DNA of 64,000 nucleotides from Serratia proteamaculans_D (GTDB taxonomy: Bacteria; Pseudomonadota; Gammaproteobacteria; Enterobacterales; Enterobacteriaceae), in the NCBI RefSeq assembly GCF_049959315.1, contig NZ_CP188201.1; one strand, written 5' to 3'. The notes under the pieces were generated by a model. That model was not told the DNA's origin and did not search any database. It saw nothing but the letters and a program-made list of their open reading frames with translations. Below are positions 18,197 to 26,404 of the stretch, one piece after another. Made by a program: the position numbers and the translations under genes. The stretch's first letter is position 1, and each line of letters begins with the position of its first letter.

Positions 18197-18548
18197 AACC
18201 GGATCCTTGTAGGGAAATTGGCGATGGTAACGTTCAGATATCAGGTGATAGTGCGTCGGTCTTGTGCCGTCGCGTTGTTATGGACTGACTATAGGGCTTG
18301 TCGAAGGCTTTGCGACCTCCGGTCTTTTCGTTTCATTATGGAACATTACTTTACCCATGGCGTTTCATAATGAAACTCCGCCGAGGCTTTTTTAGCCGGT
18401 AAAGCGAACTGGCGCACAACCCAACGTATAGCTGCGTAAAGAGTGGATTCTGTAGGCATTTCAGCTTTAATTTTGACCATCTTTACCCTATCCTTACCGC
18501 CATTACTGGGAATGGGCGAATACAGCCCGACTGATGGGATGAATAACG
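18197..18548. promoter_or_regulatory. gldA-dha / ygiB divergent control region with paired palindromes
   Basis: Two related 15-bp palindromes lie here: GTTTCATTATGGAAC (18330-18344, one mismatched pair) and GTTTCATAATGAAAC (18362-18376, perfect). Their centres are 32 bp apart, about three helical turns, so both face the same side of the DNA. They lie 134-180 bp before the gldA start, a typical distance for an enhancer-like activator. DhaR is the obvious candidate to bind them, but this is inference. No believable gene was found in the gap. Confidence 0.55.
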
Positions 18549-19211
18549 ATGAAACGGACAAAAAACATCAACCGAGAGACGTTCCGCAAATCCTGGCGCG
18601 ACTACCGTGTTGCACCCGTGGCCTTGGCGATCAGCGCAGTCTTTATGCTGGCCGGCTGCGAGAAGAGCGATGAAACGGTCTCTATGTATCAAAATGCCGA
18701 CGACTGTTCGCGCACCAACCCTTCAATGAGCGAGCAGTGCACCACTGCCTATAACAACGCCCTGAAAGAAGCCGCCAAAACCGCGCCAAAATACGCGACT
18801 CGCGAAGACTGTGTTGCCGAATTCGGTGAAGCGCAGTGTACTCAGGCCCCCGCCCCGGCACAGGCCGGTATGGCAGCCGAGTCACAGAGCAGCGGCAGCA
18901 TGTGGATGCCATTGATGGCAGGCTACATGATGGGCCGTATGATGGGCGGCTCCGGCTTTGCTCAGCAGCCACTGTTCACCTCTAAAAACGCCGCCAGCCC
19001 GGCCAACGGCAAATTCGTTGATGCCTCTGGCAAGAGCTACGGCCCGGCCACCGCCGGCGGCCGCACCATGACGGTGCCAAAAACCGCCATGGCACCAAAA
19101 CCGGCAGTGACCAATACCGTCACCCGTGGTGGCTTTGGCGAATCTGTCGCCAAGCAGACCAGCATGCAGCGCAGCAGCGCGACCTCAAGCTCACGCAGCA
19201 TGGGCGGTTAA
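18549..19211 (+). CDS. ygiB: YgiB, DUF1190 lipoprotein-like protein
   Basis: A 220-residue member of the YgiB/DUF1190 family of unknown function. A basic N terminus is followed by a hydrophobic segment ending in a lipobox-like LAGC (Cys37), so it may be a lipoprotein. Conserved cysteines occur in DDCSR, EQCTT, EDCVAEF and AQCTQ. The C-terminal half is low-complexity (Ser, Gly, Met and Ala) with GYMMGRMMGG. It is followed three bases later by ygiC, the constant partner gene. Confidence 0.92.
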   Translation: MKRTKNINRETFRKSWRDYRVAPVALAISAVFMLAGCEKSDETVSMYQNADDCSRTNPSMSEQCTTAYNNALKEAAKTAPKYATREDCVAEFGEAQCTQAPAPAQAGMAAESQSSGSMWMPLMAGYMMGRMMGGSGFAQQPLFTSKNAASPANGKFVDASGKSYGPATAGGRTMTVPKTAMAPKPAVTNTVTRGGFGESVAKQTSMQRSSATSSSRSMGG

Positions 19212-19214
19212 TGC

Positions 19215-20375
19215 ATGAAACGCGTTGCGATCACCGAGCGCCCGGACTGGCGCGAAAAGGCCACCGAATTCGGCTTCCGCTTCCACACCATGTATGGCGA
19301 ACCCTACTGGTGTGAGGACGCCTATTACCAATTCACGCTGGCGCAGATTGAAGAAATTGAAAACGCCACCGCCGAATTGCACCAGATGTGCCTGCAGGTG
19401 GTGGAGAAAGTGGTCGCCAGCGATGCGCTGATGACCAAGTTCCGCATTCCGAAACACACCTGGGAGTTCGTCCGCAGTTCATGGCGTACCAGCCAGCCGT
19501 CGCTGTATTCACGTCTTGATCTGGCCTACGACGGTATCAATCCGCCCAAGCTGCTGGAGAACAACGCCGATACCCCGACCTCGCTGTATGAAGCGGCCTT
19601 TTTCCAATGGCTGTGGCTGGAAGACCAGATCAACGCCGGCAAGCTCAGCCCGGAGTCCGATCAGTACAACAGTCTGCAGGAAAAACTGATCGAGCGTTTT
19701 GCCGATCTGAAAGCACACCACGGTTTCGGCCTGCTGCACCTGGCCTGTTGCCAGGACAGCGAGGAAGATCGCGGCACCGTGCAATATCTGCAGGACTGCG
19801 CGCTGGAAGCCGGAGTCCCGACCGAATTCCTGTTTATGGAAGAGATTGGTCTGGGTGAAAAAGGCCAGTTTACCGACCTGCAGAATCAGGTCATCGGTAA
19901 CCTGTTCAAGCTTTACCCGTGGGAATTCATGCTGCGCGAGATGTTTTCCACCAAGCTGGAAGATGCCGGCGTGCGCTGGCTGGAGCCGGCGTGGAAAAGC
20001 ATTATCTCCAACAAGGCCCTGCTGCCGATGCTGTGGGAAATGTTCCCGGATCACCCTAATCTGCTGGCGTCGTACTTTGCAGAAGACGATCATCCACAGC
20101 TCGATCACTACGTCACCAAGCCGCTGTTCTCACGCGAAGGTGCCAATATCCAGATCGTGCAGAACGGTCAGCAGGTTGCCAGCGTCGACGGCCCTTACGG
20201 CGAAGAAGGCATGATCGTGCAGCAGTTCCACCCGCTGCCACAGTTCGAAGGCAGCTATACGCTGATCGGCAGTTGGCTGGTTGACGATCAACCCTGCGGG
20301 ATTGGTCTGCGTGAAGATCGTGAGCTGATCACCCAGGATCTGTCGCGTTTCTACCCGCACATCATCCTTGGCTAA
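19215..20375 (+). CDS. ygiC: YgiC, glutathionylspermidine synthase-like ATP-grasp protein
   Basis: A 386-residue protein with the C-terminal ATP-grasp synthetase fold of glutathionylspermidine synthase and without the amidase half. It is recognised by LAYDGINPPKLLENNADTPTSL, the WEFMLREMF block and the C-terminal FSREGANIQI (ATP/Mg site). E. coli YgiC has the same length; a peptide-ligase activity is assumed but the substrate is not known. It starts three bases after ygiB and ends at a strong terminator. Confidence 0.93.
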   Translation: MKRVAITERPDWREKATEFGFRFHTMYGEPYWCEDAYYQFTLAQIEEIENATAELHQMCLQVVEKVVASDALMTKFRIPKHTWEFVRSSWRTSQPSLYSRLDLAYDGINPPKLLENNADTPTSLYEAAFFQWLWLEDQINAGKLSPESDQYNSLQEKLIERFADLKAHHGFGLLHLACCQDSEEDRGTVQYLQDCALEAGVPTEFLFMEEIGLGEKGQFTDLQNQVIGNLFKLYPWEFMLREMFSTKLEDAGVRWLEPAWKSIISNKALLPMLWEMFPDHPNLLASYFAEDDHPQLDHYVTKPLFSREGANIQIVQNGQQVASVDGPYGEEGMIVQQFHPLPQFEGSYTLIGSWLVDDQPCGIGLREDRELITQDLSRFYPHIILG

Positions 20376-20395
20376 CGAGCAAGTTGGTTGATATC

Positions 20396-20421
20396 AAGCG
20401 CGATTATATCGCGCTTTTTTT
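20396..20421 (+). terminator. ygiC terminator
   Basis: AAGCGCGAT (20396-20404) pairs with ATCGCGCTT (20408-20416) with a 3-base loop and then a T-run. It isolates ygiBC from the following sugar locus. Confidence 0.9.
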
Positions 20422-20437
20422 ATGCTTTCCGGCTGGT

Positions 20438-20462
20438 GATTAATCGATTAACCTTTTATACT
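20438..20462 (+). promoter_or_regulatory. LacI-type operator and promoter of the cupin-isomerase genes
   Basis: GATTAATCGATTAACC (20438-20453), with core palindrome TTAATCGATTAA, is identical over 16 bases to 26274-26289 before the divergent PTS operon. A -10 candidate TATACT lies at 20457-20462, immediately downstream, so a bound repressor would cover the promoter. The regulator is probably the LacI-family protein at 26454-27479. Confidence 0.75.
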
Positions 20463-20498
20463 CGAAGCGTCTGTTCTCCTCGGGCGGAGCAACCAGAT

Positions 20499-21062
20499 AT
20501 GAAACTGACGTCCATTATTCCACCGCAGGTCAACCTGGCCGACGGATGCTTTACCGCACCTGATATTCAACGAAAATCTACCACGCTGGGCAGCCTCGCG
20601 GGGATCTTTGCCGATCCTGCCGCATGGCGAGCGATGCCGGCAGAACTTGCCGTGTATCAGGTAGAAATGCTGCCTTCCGTGCAACAGGAAGGTGAGCTGT
20701 TTGTGGGCACCACGCACCTGCAAGCTGGTCGGGTGGGTAACGAATTCTTTATGACCCGCGGGCACTTTCATCAGCGCCCCGAACAGGCGGAATTCTATTT
20801 TGGCCTGCGTGGCCAGGGTTTGCTGTTGCTGCAGCACCGGGACGGCGCTTGCACGCTGGAACAGGTTTCCCCCGGCAGCGTGCACCATATCCCTTCATTT
20901 ACCGCTCACCGCCTGATCAACACCGGTACTGAGGTGCTGTCGGCATTGGCAGTCTGGCCAACGGTGGCGGGACACAACTACGACGCACTACAGCCGCAGG
21001 GTTTCAAACTGCGGGTGTTTGCCGATGGCAACGGTTGGAAAGCGGAGGCGCAATATGAGTGA
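20499..21062 (+). CDS. Cupin-type glucose-6-phosphate isomerase homologue 1
   Basis: A 187-residue single-domain cupin of the GPI family, the metal-dependent isomerase first described in archaea such as Pyrococcus furiosus. It is unrelated to the usual enterobacterial Pgi. The metal ligands are complete: His89 and His91 (TRGHFHQR), Glu98 (QAEFYFG) and His137 (FTAHRLI). As I recall the Pyrococcus enzyme has the same set at nearly the same numbers. The expected reaction is aldose-6-phosphate to ketose-6-phosphate, but the actual sugar is unknown. The start at 20499 follows GGCGGAG. It overlaps the next gene by 8 bases. Confidence 0.85.
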   Translation: MKLTSIIPPQVNLADGCFTAPDIQRKSTTLGSLAGIFADPAAWRAMPAELAVYQVEMLPSVQQEGELFVGTTHLQAGRVGNEFFMTRGHFHQRPEQAEFYFGLRGQGLLLLQHRDGACTLEQVSPGSVHHIPSFTAHRLINTGTEVLSALAVWPTVAGHNYDALQPQGFKLRVFADGNGWKAEAQYE

Positions 21063-21837
21063 TTCAATGCTTAAATTTGGCCTGGATGTCTCCATTAGCG
21101 ACCATCCGATGGGGTTTGGCTATGGCGAGGAGGTCATTGGGCCTTTGCCGGAGATTCGGACGTTGGAACAGATCCGCCGCTCCCTGCGCGATCCCGACTG
21201 CAGCGGTCCAGAACAGGTCTATGCCATCGCCATGGACGTCGCCAAACAGCGGCATTTAGCCGAACTGAAAAAACGCATGTTGCTGTTCGGCATTGTCACC
21301 TATGCCAAAGGCCAGTTAGGACAGGAGCCGGTACGCAGCCAGGGTCATGTGCACCGCATCAGCGTACACAGTGGCTGGTCACCGCCGGAGCTGTACGAGA
21401 TCTGGCAAGGGAAGGCCATTATTTACATGCAAGAACGGGTGGAACGTGAGCCGGGGCGCTGCTTTGCCGTGCATGCCGGCCCGGGCGAAAAGGTATTGGT
21501 GCCGCCAGGATGGGCGCACGCCACCATTTCCGCCGACCCTAACCAGCCGCTGACCTTCGCCGCCTGGTGCGATCGTGAATATGGTTTTGAATATGATGCC
21601 GTCCGTGAGTACAAAGGGCTGGCCTGGTACCCGCTATTACAGGGCAACAATATTATCTGGCAACAGAATCCGCGCTATCAATCCGGCAGGCTGCACGCCA
21701 TCGGGCCACGCCAATACCACGAATTCGGTTTGAGCGACTCCCCCTTATATTCGCAGTTTGAAGCCGAACCGGCACGCTTCCAGTTCATTTCCAAACCGGG
21801 CAGCGTCGCGGAAAAATGGCAACGATTTGAGCCGTAA
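21055..21837 (+). CDS. Cupin-type sugar-phosphate isomerase homologue 2
   Basis: A 260-residue relative of the preceding protein with an extra N-terminal region of about 70 residues. Its cupin core keeps the motif set: His98 and His100 (SQGHVHR), Glu112 (PPELYEIWQG, with a longer insert than in the partner) and His155 (PPGWAHATIS). The C-terminal extension after YEFDAV-like residues (FEYDAVREYKGLAWYPLL) is not in the partner. The start at 21055 overlaps the upstream gene by 8 bases, so the pair is probably translationally coupled. Whether both are isomerases, or one is an epimerase or forms a heteromer with the other, cannot be told from sequence. Confidence 0.8.
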   Translation: MSDSMLKFGLDVSISDHPMGFGYGEEVIGPLPEIRTLEQIRRSLRDPDCSGPEQVYAIAMDVAKQRHLAELKKRMLLFGIVTYAKGQLGQEPVRSQGHVHRISVHSGWSPPELYEIWQGKAIIYMQERVEREPGRCFAVHAGPGEKVLVPPGWAHATISADPNQPLTFAAWCDREYGFEYDAVREYKGLAWYPLLQGNNIIWQQNPRYQSGRLHAIGPRQYHEFGLSDSPLYSQFEAEPARFQFISKPGSVAEKWQRFEP

Positions 21838-21865
21838 AAAAGAACGGGGCGAATATATTCGCCCC
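21835..21865 (-). terminator. Terminator of the PTS operon, between convergent units
   Basis: A perfect 20-bp palindrome at 21846-21865 (arms GGGGCGAATA and TATTCGCCCC). On the minus strand it is followed by GTTCTTTTTT, a good T-tract, so it ends the EIID side. It may also slow plus-strand readthrough. Confidence 0.85.
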
Positions 21866-21887
21866 CTACGTGTAGCTCATTGATACT

Positions 21888-22709
21888 TCAAGAGAACAAA
21901 CCGCAGGCCACCCCTGCTGCCGCCAACACCAGCAGCCCGAGCATCGCTTTCACCGGTGAAAGCCCGCGCTTGGCCATCAGGTACCAGGTCGCCAGCACCA
22001 CGATCAACGGCATCAGGTTAGGGAAAATACCGTCCAGCATTTGCTGCAGGTGGATATTCACCCCGTCTTTGGTAACAAACTCCAGGCCGGTCCCCAGCTT
22101 GACGTAGCTCGCCGCTACGCCGCCCATGACGAACACCCCCAACAGGGAAAGTGCCTCTCGCAGCCGTGAGGACTTGCTGCTGACCAGCATCTCCACCGAG
22201 CCGGAGCCCATGTTGTAGCCTTTCATAAACAGCCAGTAAGACCCCGGAATGACGATCAGGCTAAACGCGATGATGTAAAACAGCGGGCCAATCACACTGC
22301 CACCGGCCGCCAGTGCCATGCCGATACTCAACAAAATCGGGATCAGCATGCCCGGCACCATCGAGTCACCAATGCCGGCCACCGGCCCCATCAACCCGAC
22401 TTTGAGCGTGTTGATGGTTTCCCCGTCGATCGGCTCGCCGTTGGCGCGTTTTTCTTCCAGCCCAATCACCATGCCGTTAACAATCGCGCCCAGCTGTGGC
22501 TCGGTGTTATAGAAAGAGGTATGACGGCGAATGGCTTCTATACGCTGCTGTTTATCCTGATACAGTTTTTTCAGCGCCGGCATCATGCTGAGGCAAAAAC
22601 CGTAAGATTCCAGGCGCTCGAAGCTCATCGATGACAGGTTGTACATCATCCAGCTGCGCCAGCAACGACGCAGATCCTGCTTATTCAATTTAGGTGTTGG
22701 CGTATCCAT
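21888..22709 (-). CDS. PTS mannose/fructose/sorbose-family EIID
   Basis: A 273-residue EIID subunit of a mannose-family PTS permease, which forms the membrane channel with EIIC. It begins with the family motif LNKQDLRRCWRSWMMYNLSSMSFERLE, has the GxMGPxAGIGDS block (VGLMGPVAGIGDSMVP), and ends in hydrophobic segments (LMPLIVVLATWYLMAKRG, AMLGLLVLAAAGVACGLF). Its ATG shares one base with the EIIC stop. It is the last gene of the operon, before the 21846 hairpin. The sugar is not predictable from the sequence. Confidence 0.92.
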   Translation of the reverse strand: MDTPTPKLNKQDLRRCWRSWMMYNLSSMSFERLESYGFCLSMMPALKKLYQDKQQRIEAIRRHTSFYNTEPQLGAIVNGMVIGLEEKRANGEPIDGETINTLKVGLMGPVAGIGDSMVPGMLIPILLSIGMALAAGGSVIGPLFYIIAFSLIVIPGSYWLFMKGYNMGSGSVEMLVSSKSSRLREALSLLGVFVMGGVAASYVKLGTGLEFVTKDGVNIHLQQMLDGIFPNLMPLIVVLATWYLMAKRGLSPVKAMLGLLVLAAAGVACGLFS

Positions 22710-23509
22710 CAGAATTCATCCTCATCATCAGCCTGAGGCGCGGCCTGTGCGGCGGCCACCTGCGGCTCTGGCTTATAGTTGTAGTGAATCAGTGCCAGCA
22801 GCGCGCCGACAATCACCAGCGCCACCATATTCAGCTTGAGGAAAACAATGCAGATGAACCCCACCAGGAAGTAAATCAGCATGCTGTAACTTTTAATAAT
22901 CTGCTTGAGAAGAATAGCGATACCGACCGCCGGCAGAATACCGCCCACCACGTTCATGGTGGTCAATACCAGCGCCGGCAGGCTGTCCATAAAGGCGTTG
23001 ATATAGCGCGCCCCGAAAAAGACGGCGATGAACGTCGGTATAAAACGCAGCAGGAAGTTGGTGACCTGCGGCCAGATGGCGCTATTGAGGTAAATCCCTC
23101 GCTCATCGCCGCGCTCTACCGCCAGATCCGCGCGGTGATTCCAGTAAGAATTGAGCACCATCATGGCGTTGAACAGCACGGTCCCCATGATGCCGATAGT
23201 CGCCGCCAGCGCCACCGCCACCTCGGTCCCCTTACCGGAGAGAATACCCAGCGCAATCGCCGGGAACGCCACAAAGTTGAGATCGGCCGGCATCGATCCG
23301 CCCGGTGTTACCATGGCGATATACACCGCCTGAACCGCAACACCGATGATAATGCCGGTCTGTACATCGCCGAGAATAGCCCCCACCAGCATGCCGGAAA
23401 CCAACGGGCGGCTGAGAATATACCAGCCTCCGGTCAGCCCCAGCAGCCAGGGGCTGCTCAGCGCACCGAGATAGCAAAGTATCCCGATAAGCGTCGCTTC
23501 AAACCACAT
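22709..23509 (-). CDS. PTS mannose/fructose/sorbose-family EIIC
   Basis: A 266-residue EIIC with about seven hydrophobic segments and typical family phrases: WYILSRPLVSGMLVGAILGD, VQAVYIAMVTPGGSMPADL and GTVLFNAMMVLN. It ends in a hydrophilic tail rich in Ala, Gln and acidic residues. It pairs with EIID in the membrane and with the soluble EIIB and EIIA encoded just upstream. It lies 22 bp after EIIB. Confidence 0.92.
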   Translation of the reverse strand: MWFEATLIGILCYLGALSSPWLLGLTGGWYILSRPLVSGMLVGAILGDVQTGIIIGVAVQAVYIAMVTPGGSMPADLNFVAFPAIALGILSGKGTEVAVALAATIGIMGTVLFNAMMVLNSYWNHRADLAVERGDERGIYLNSAIWPQVTNFLLRFIPTFIAVFFGARYINAFMDSLPALVLTTMNVVGGILPAVGIAILLKQIIKSYSMLIYFLVGFICIVFLKLNMVALVIVGALLALIHYNYKPEPQVAAAQAAPQADDEDEF

Positions 23510-23531
23510 AGTTCACTCCTGCCGTTCAGGC

Positions 23532-24026
23532 TTATTTGAGTTTCTTTTTAGCGTCCAGCCAGCTGAAATGACTGGCGTCAGGGACTAAACGGAATTCGAT
23601 GGCATGTCCCTGTTCAGCCAGGAAATCAAAGGCCTCTGCCTCTGGCGTGCTTACCGATTGATTGGGGCCAATGGTCACCGTGTCCTTGCGGGCAGACATC
23701 GGTCCGACGTTAATTTTCTTGTTACGATTACTCAGATCGATCCCTGCCTCTGTCAGCCTGCGCAGCGTGACCGGCGACTTGCCGATCACAAAGTACTGCT
23801 TGTCGCTGGCGATCACCTTCGGCAGCTTTTCTATCGCCTGCTGCACGGTAAACAGCCACACTTTAGTGTCCTGCACCGCCCCCTTCATCACCGATGACAG
23901 CAGCGGATCTGCCGCCACCTCATCATCGATCGCCACAATGCCGTCGCAGGGCAATTCCTTCGCCCAGCGGGTTACCAGTTGACCGTGAATTACCCGGTCG
24001 TCGATACGTACAAATGAAATGGCCAT
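23532..24026 (-). CDS. PTS mannose-family EIIB
   Basis: A 164-residue EIIB of the mannose/sorbose type that accepts phosphate from EIIA and passes it to the sugar. The phosphorylated residue is His14 in VRIDDRVIHGQLV. The family feature VAIDDEVAADPL follows. It is a separate polypeptide from EIIA, unlike the fused ManX of E. coli, which matches the sorbose/fructose-type four-gene layout. The C terminus GHAIEFRLVPD is also typical. Confidence 0.92.
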   Translation of the reverse strand: MAISFVRIDDRVIHGQLVTRWAKELPCDGIVAIDDEVAADPLLSSVMKGAVQDTKVWLFTVQQAIEKLPKVIASDKQYFVIGKSPVTLRRLTEAGIDLSNRNKKINVGPMSARKDTVTIGPNQSVSTPEAEAFDFLAEQGHAIEFRLVPDASHFSWLDAKKKLK

Positions 24027-24035
24027 CTTCTCTCC

Positions 24036-24464
24036 TCAGAAATCGTCCAATTGCGCCGTTACCGCCGGACGGGCAACCGCAATCGCCTCACCCGCCAGCG
24101 CTACCAGCTCTTGAGCCGCCTGGTGAACGTCCTTTTCTTCCAGCAATTCGGCACTCATCAACAGCATCGGGAAATTCACGCCGGTCACCACGGCCATCGG
24201 CACCGGGGTTTGGGGATCAAAAGCGTGGCGACAGGCCACGTTGTAAGGCGTGCCGCACAGCATGTCGCACAGCACCAGCACCCCATCGGCCCCGGCACTT
24301 ACTCGCTGCAATTCGTCGGCAAAATCCTGTTTAAAGGCTTCGATACCGGCACCTTCACTCAGGCCCACATGGCTGGTCCCCGGCAGCTCTCCGTAAACCA
24401 TACGTGCGCTGCTCATCAGCGCTTCAGCCAACGGGCCATGGGAGGTCACTATCACTTTCAACAT
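24036..24464 (-). CDS. PTS mannose-family EIIA
   Basis: A 142-residue EIIA-Man-like protein that receives phosphate from HPr on His9 (VTSHGPLAEAL). The DGVLVLCDMLCGTPYN segment corresponds to the D-x-x-GGSP-type active-site loop, here with Cys-Gly-Thr in place of Gly-Gly-Ser. It lies 5 bp after the phosphomannose-isomerase fusion gene and 9 bp before EIIB, inside one operon. Confidence 0.9.
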   Translation of the reverse strand: MLKVIVTSHGPLAEALMSSARMVYGELPGTSHVGLSEGAGIEAFKQDFADELQRVSAGADGVLVLCDMLCGTPYNVACRHAFDPQTPVPMAVVTGVNFPMLLMSAELLEEKDVHQAAQELVALAGEAIAVARPAVTAQLDDF

Positions 24465-24469
24465 ACGGC

Positions 24470-26239
24470 TTATCCCCTTACCCAGGCTTTGATGGTGCCC
24501 AGGGTTTTACCCAGGCTGCGGCCATGGGGGCTGATGCGATACGGCCCCACTGCGGCCGGTACGATGAAGGTTTCAGCGTAATGCACCACGAAGGGCGCGA
24601 AATGGCCTTCCGGGCTTTCAACCACTGCCTCTTCCCCTTCGACCAGATTCAACACATTCACCCGGCCTTCGGTATGGTGCAGCACAGGTTCACTAAACCA
24701 GTGACGACGGGTTTCGATAAATTCGCGCTCGTGCAAACCGGTTCGTTCTTCCTGCCAGCCCGCACCTTCGGCAACCGGTTCAATGCGGTTTACCAGGTGC
24801 TCCTTCGCCCAGGTGGTGTCGCACTGCCAGTTGATCACCTGTTCGCCATGCTGCAGATGCACCGGGCGTGGCTGGCCATCTAAGCCCAGGCGGCCCCAGT
24901 CCCACAGTTTGAAGGTGAAAATATAAGGCGTAGCGCTGATCTCCAGCACCATGGCGCCCGAGCCGGAACAGTGCACCGTCCCCGCGGGGATCAGGAAATG
25001 GTCGTGTTTACGCGCTGGAAAACGATTCACGAAACGTTGATCATCGAAGGCCTTTTCGCCTCTTTGGGCGGCGGCCAGGTCAGCCATCATCGCCTGCGGT
25101 TCGGTGCCGTTTTTCACGCCCAGGTACACCTCTGCCCCCGGCTCTGCCGCCAGAATGTAATAGCTTTCATCCTGGGTGTAATGCATACCAAAATGCTGCT
25201 GGATGTATTCCGTCAGCGGGTGCACCTGGAAGCTGAGATTTTGCCCGCCGACGGTATCGAGCAGGTCAAAGCGGATTGGGAATTCGGCACCAAAACGGGC
25301 ATGAACCTGCTCACCCAGCAAGGGGCGGGGATATAACAGCACCAAATCCTGTGAGGGGATCTCGACCCGAACGTCACCAAAACGCATTAGCAGGCTGTTT
25401 TCCTCGGGCACGCAGTCAAAACACCATGCATAGTTGGCTGCCGTCGGGTCGAGATCGAACTGTTGCTTCATCCACTGGCCGCCCCAAACGCCAGGGTCAA
25501 AAAATGGCACCACGCGGAATGGGCGTTGGGTCGCCTGCTGCAATCCGGCATGGAAAGCCCTGCCGGATACCAGCTTGGGTTGGCCGGCCTGGTTGGTGTC
25601 CAACACAAAATCGGCACGCTGTAGCAGCGGGGTTTTATGACGGTCGAAGACTCGCCATTCCACGAAGAAGGATCGCTTGTAGCGGCGCAGCACATCTTCG
25701 TCCACATTATTCACCCCCCAGTTACCCAGTTCGCCGCGGCGGAAACGCTGCTGGATTTCCCAGCGGGCCATATCGGCATACACCAAGATATCGGCTTCGG
25801 CGATCAGCGCCGCGCCCGGCCCATAAACCACCACCAGCCCACTGTCGATGCGCGCAATCTGATCGCGCAACTGCTGGACGCGTTCAGCATCAAAAAACTC
25901 GGTCATTTCATGGCACGACAGCACGCCAAACACACGGTCATTCGTTAAATTACGCTCAATCATCGCGTGAATGTGCGGCTCATCGTATTTGGCCGATTCG
26001 GCATTGACGCTACTGACCGGCTGCAGAGGATTAATAAAATTCTCAGTTAGCTCTGCCAGATTCACCCCATGGTAGCAATCCACGACCAACAGGGTTTTGC
26101 GCAACCCGAGGGCGGTAATCTTGTGGCTGACCGCCTCGGTCACGGCCTGCCACCCTTGCCAGGCGGCACGGTCAAACCCCTGTACCGCCACTTCCGGCGA
26201 CTTGTCATAGCCGGTTGCTTTATGCTGCTGCTCTGTCAT
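24470..26239 (-). CDS. Fusion of degenerate nucleoside-kinase-like domain and class I phosphomannose isomerase
   Basis: A 589-residue two-part protein. The C-terminal part, from about residue 240, is a class I mannose-6-phosphate isomerase with the zinc ligands in place: Gln338 and His340 (LSFQVHP), Glu358 (DESYYIL) and His423 (GTVHCSGSGAM). The N-terminal 230 residues recall uridine kinase/phosphoribulokinase (DEDVLRRYKRSFFVEWRVFDRHKTPLL). The P-loop position reads VVDCYHGVNLAEL without GxxxxGK, so ATP use is doubtful. The start at 26239 was preferred over 26266 because the latter abuts the operator and lacks a ribosome site. It is the first gene of the PTS operon. A distinct housekeeping manA presumably lies elsewhere. 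Confidence 0.82.
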   Translation of the reverse strand: MTEQQHKATGYDKSPEVAVQGFDRAAWQGWQAVTEAVSHKITALGLRKTLLVVDCYHGVNLAELTENFINPLQPVSSVNAESAKYDEPHIHAMIERNLTNDRVFGVLSCHEMTEFFDAERVQQLRDQIARIDSGLVVVYGPGAALIAEADILVYADMARWEIQQRFRRGELGNWGVNNVDEDVLRRYKRSFFVEWRVFDRHKTPLLQRADFVLDTNQAGQPKLVSGRAFHAGLQQATQRPFRVVPFFDPGVWGGQWMKQQFDLDPTAANYAWCFDCVPEENSLLMRFGDVRVEIPSQDLVLLYPRPLLGEQVHARFGAEFPIRFDLLDTVGGQNLSFQVHPLTEYIQQHFGMHYTQDESYYILAAEPGAEVYLGVKNGTEPQAMMADLAAAQRGEKAFDDQRFVNRFPARKHDHFLIPAGTVHCSGSGAMVLEISATPYIFTFKLWDWGRLGLDGQPRPVHLQHGEQVINWQCDTTWAKEHLVNRIEPVAEGAGWQEERTGLHEREFIETRRHWFSEPVLHHTEGRVNVLNLVEGEEAVVESPEGHFAPFVVHYAETFIVPAAVGPYRISPHGRSLGKTLGTIKAWVRG

Positions 26240-26263
26240 ATTCTTCTGCCTATGAGCTGGATT

Positions 26264-26322
26264 CATAGAAAAAGATTAATCGATTAACCTTGGGTTAAAC
26301 AGGCTGATTAACGAGATTAACC
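26264..26322 (-). promoter_or_regulatory. Operator and promoter of the isomerase-PTS operon
   Basis: GATTAATCGATTAACC at 26274-26289 repeats the 20438-20453 site base for base. A second, looser copy (GATTAACGAGATTAACC, 26306-26322) lies 32 bp away. On the minus strand a -10-like TATGAA (26264-26269) follows the first site. Repression by the neighbouring LacI-family protein is inferred. Confidence 0.7.
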
Positions 26323-26404
26323 TCATAGAATCGATAATAGCCCCATAAAAAGCCGAGATTTCGTGACAGCAATCACGATTTATTGGCGGGATTTTACAAA
26401 ATAA

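Noticed and set aside
18346..18561. 71-codon minus-strand frame in the gldA-ygiB gap
   Set aside because: It starts inside ygiB, overlaps the palindrome region and has no recognised relatives.
20391..20470. ATATC/GATAT-rich segment after ygiC as a mobile-element end
   Set aside because: It resolves into an intrinsic terminator plus the LacI-type operator; no matching inverted end was found at the other side of the sugar locus.
22694..23539. 281-codon open frame antisense to EIIC
   Set aside because: The predicted product is His, Gln and Arg rich without structure; the PTS gene on the other strand is clear.
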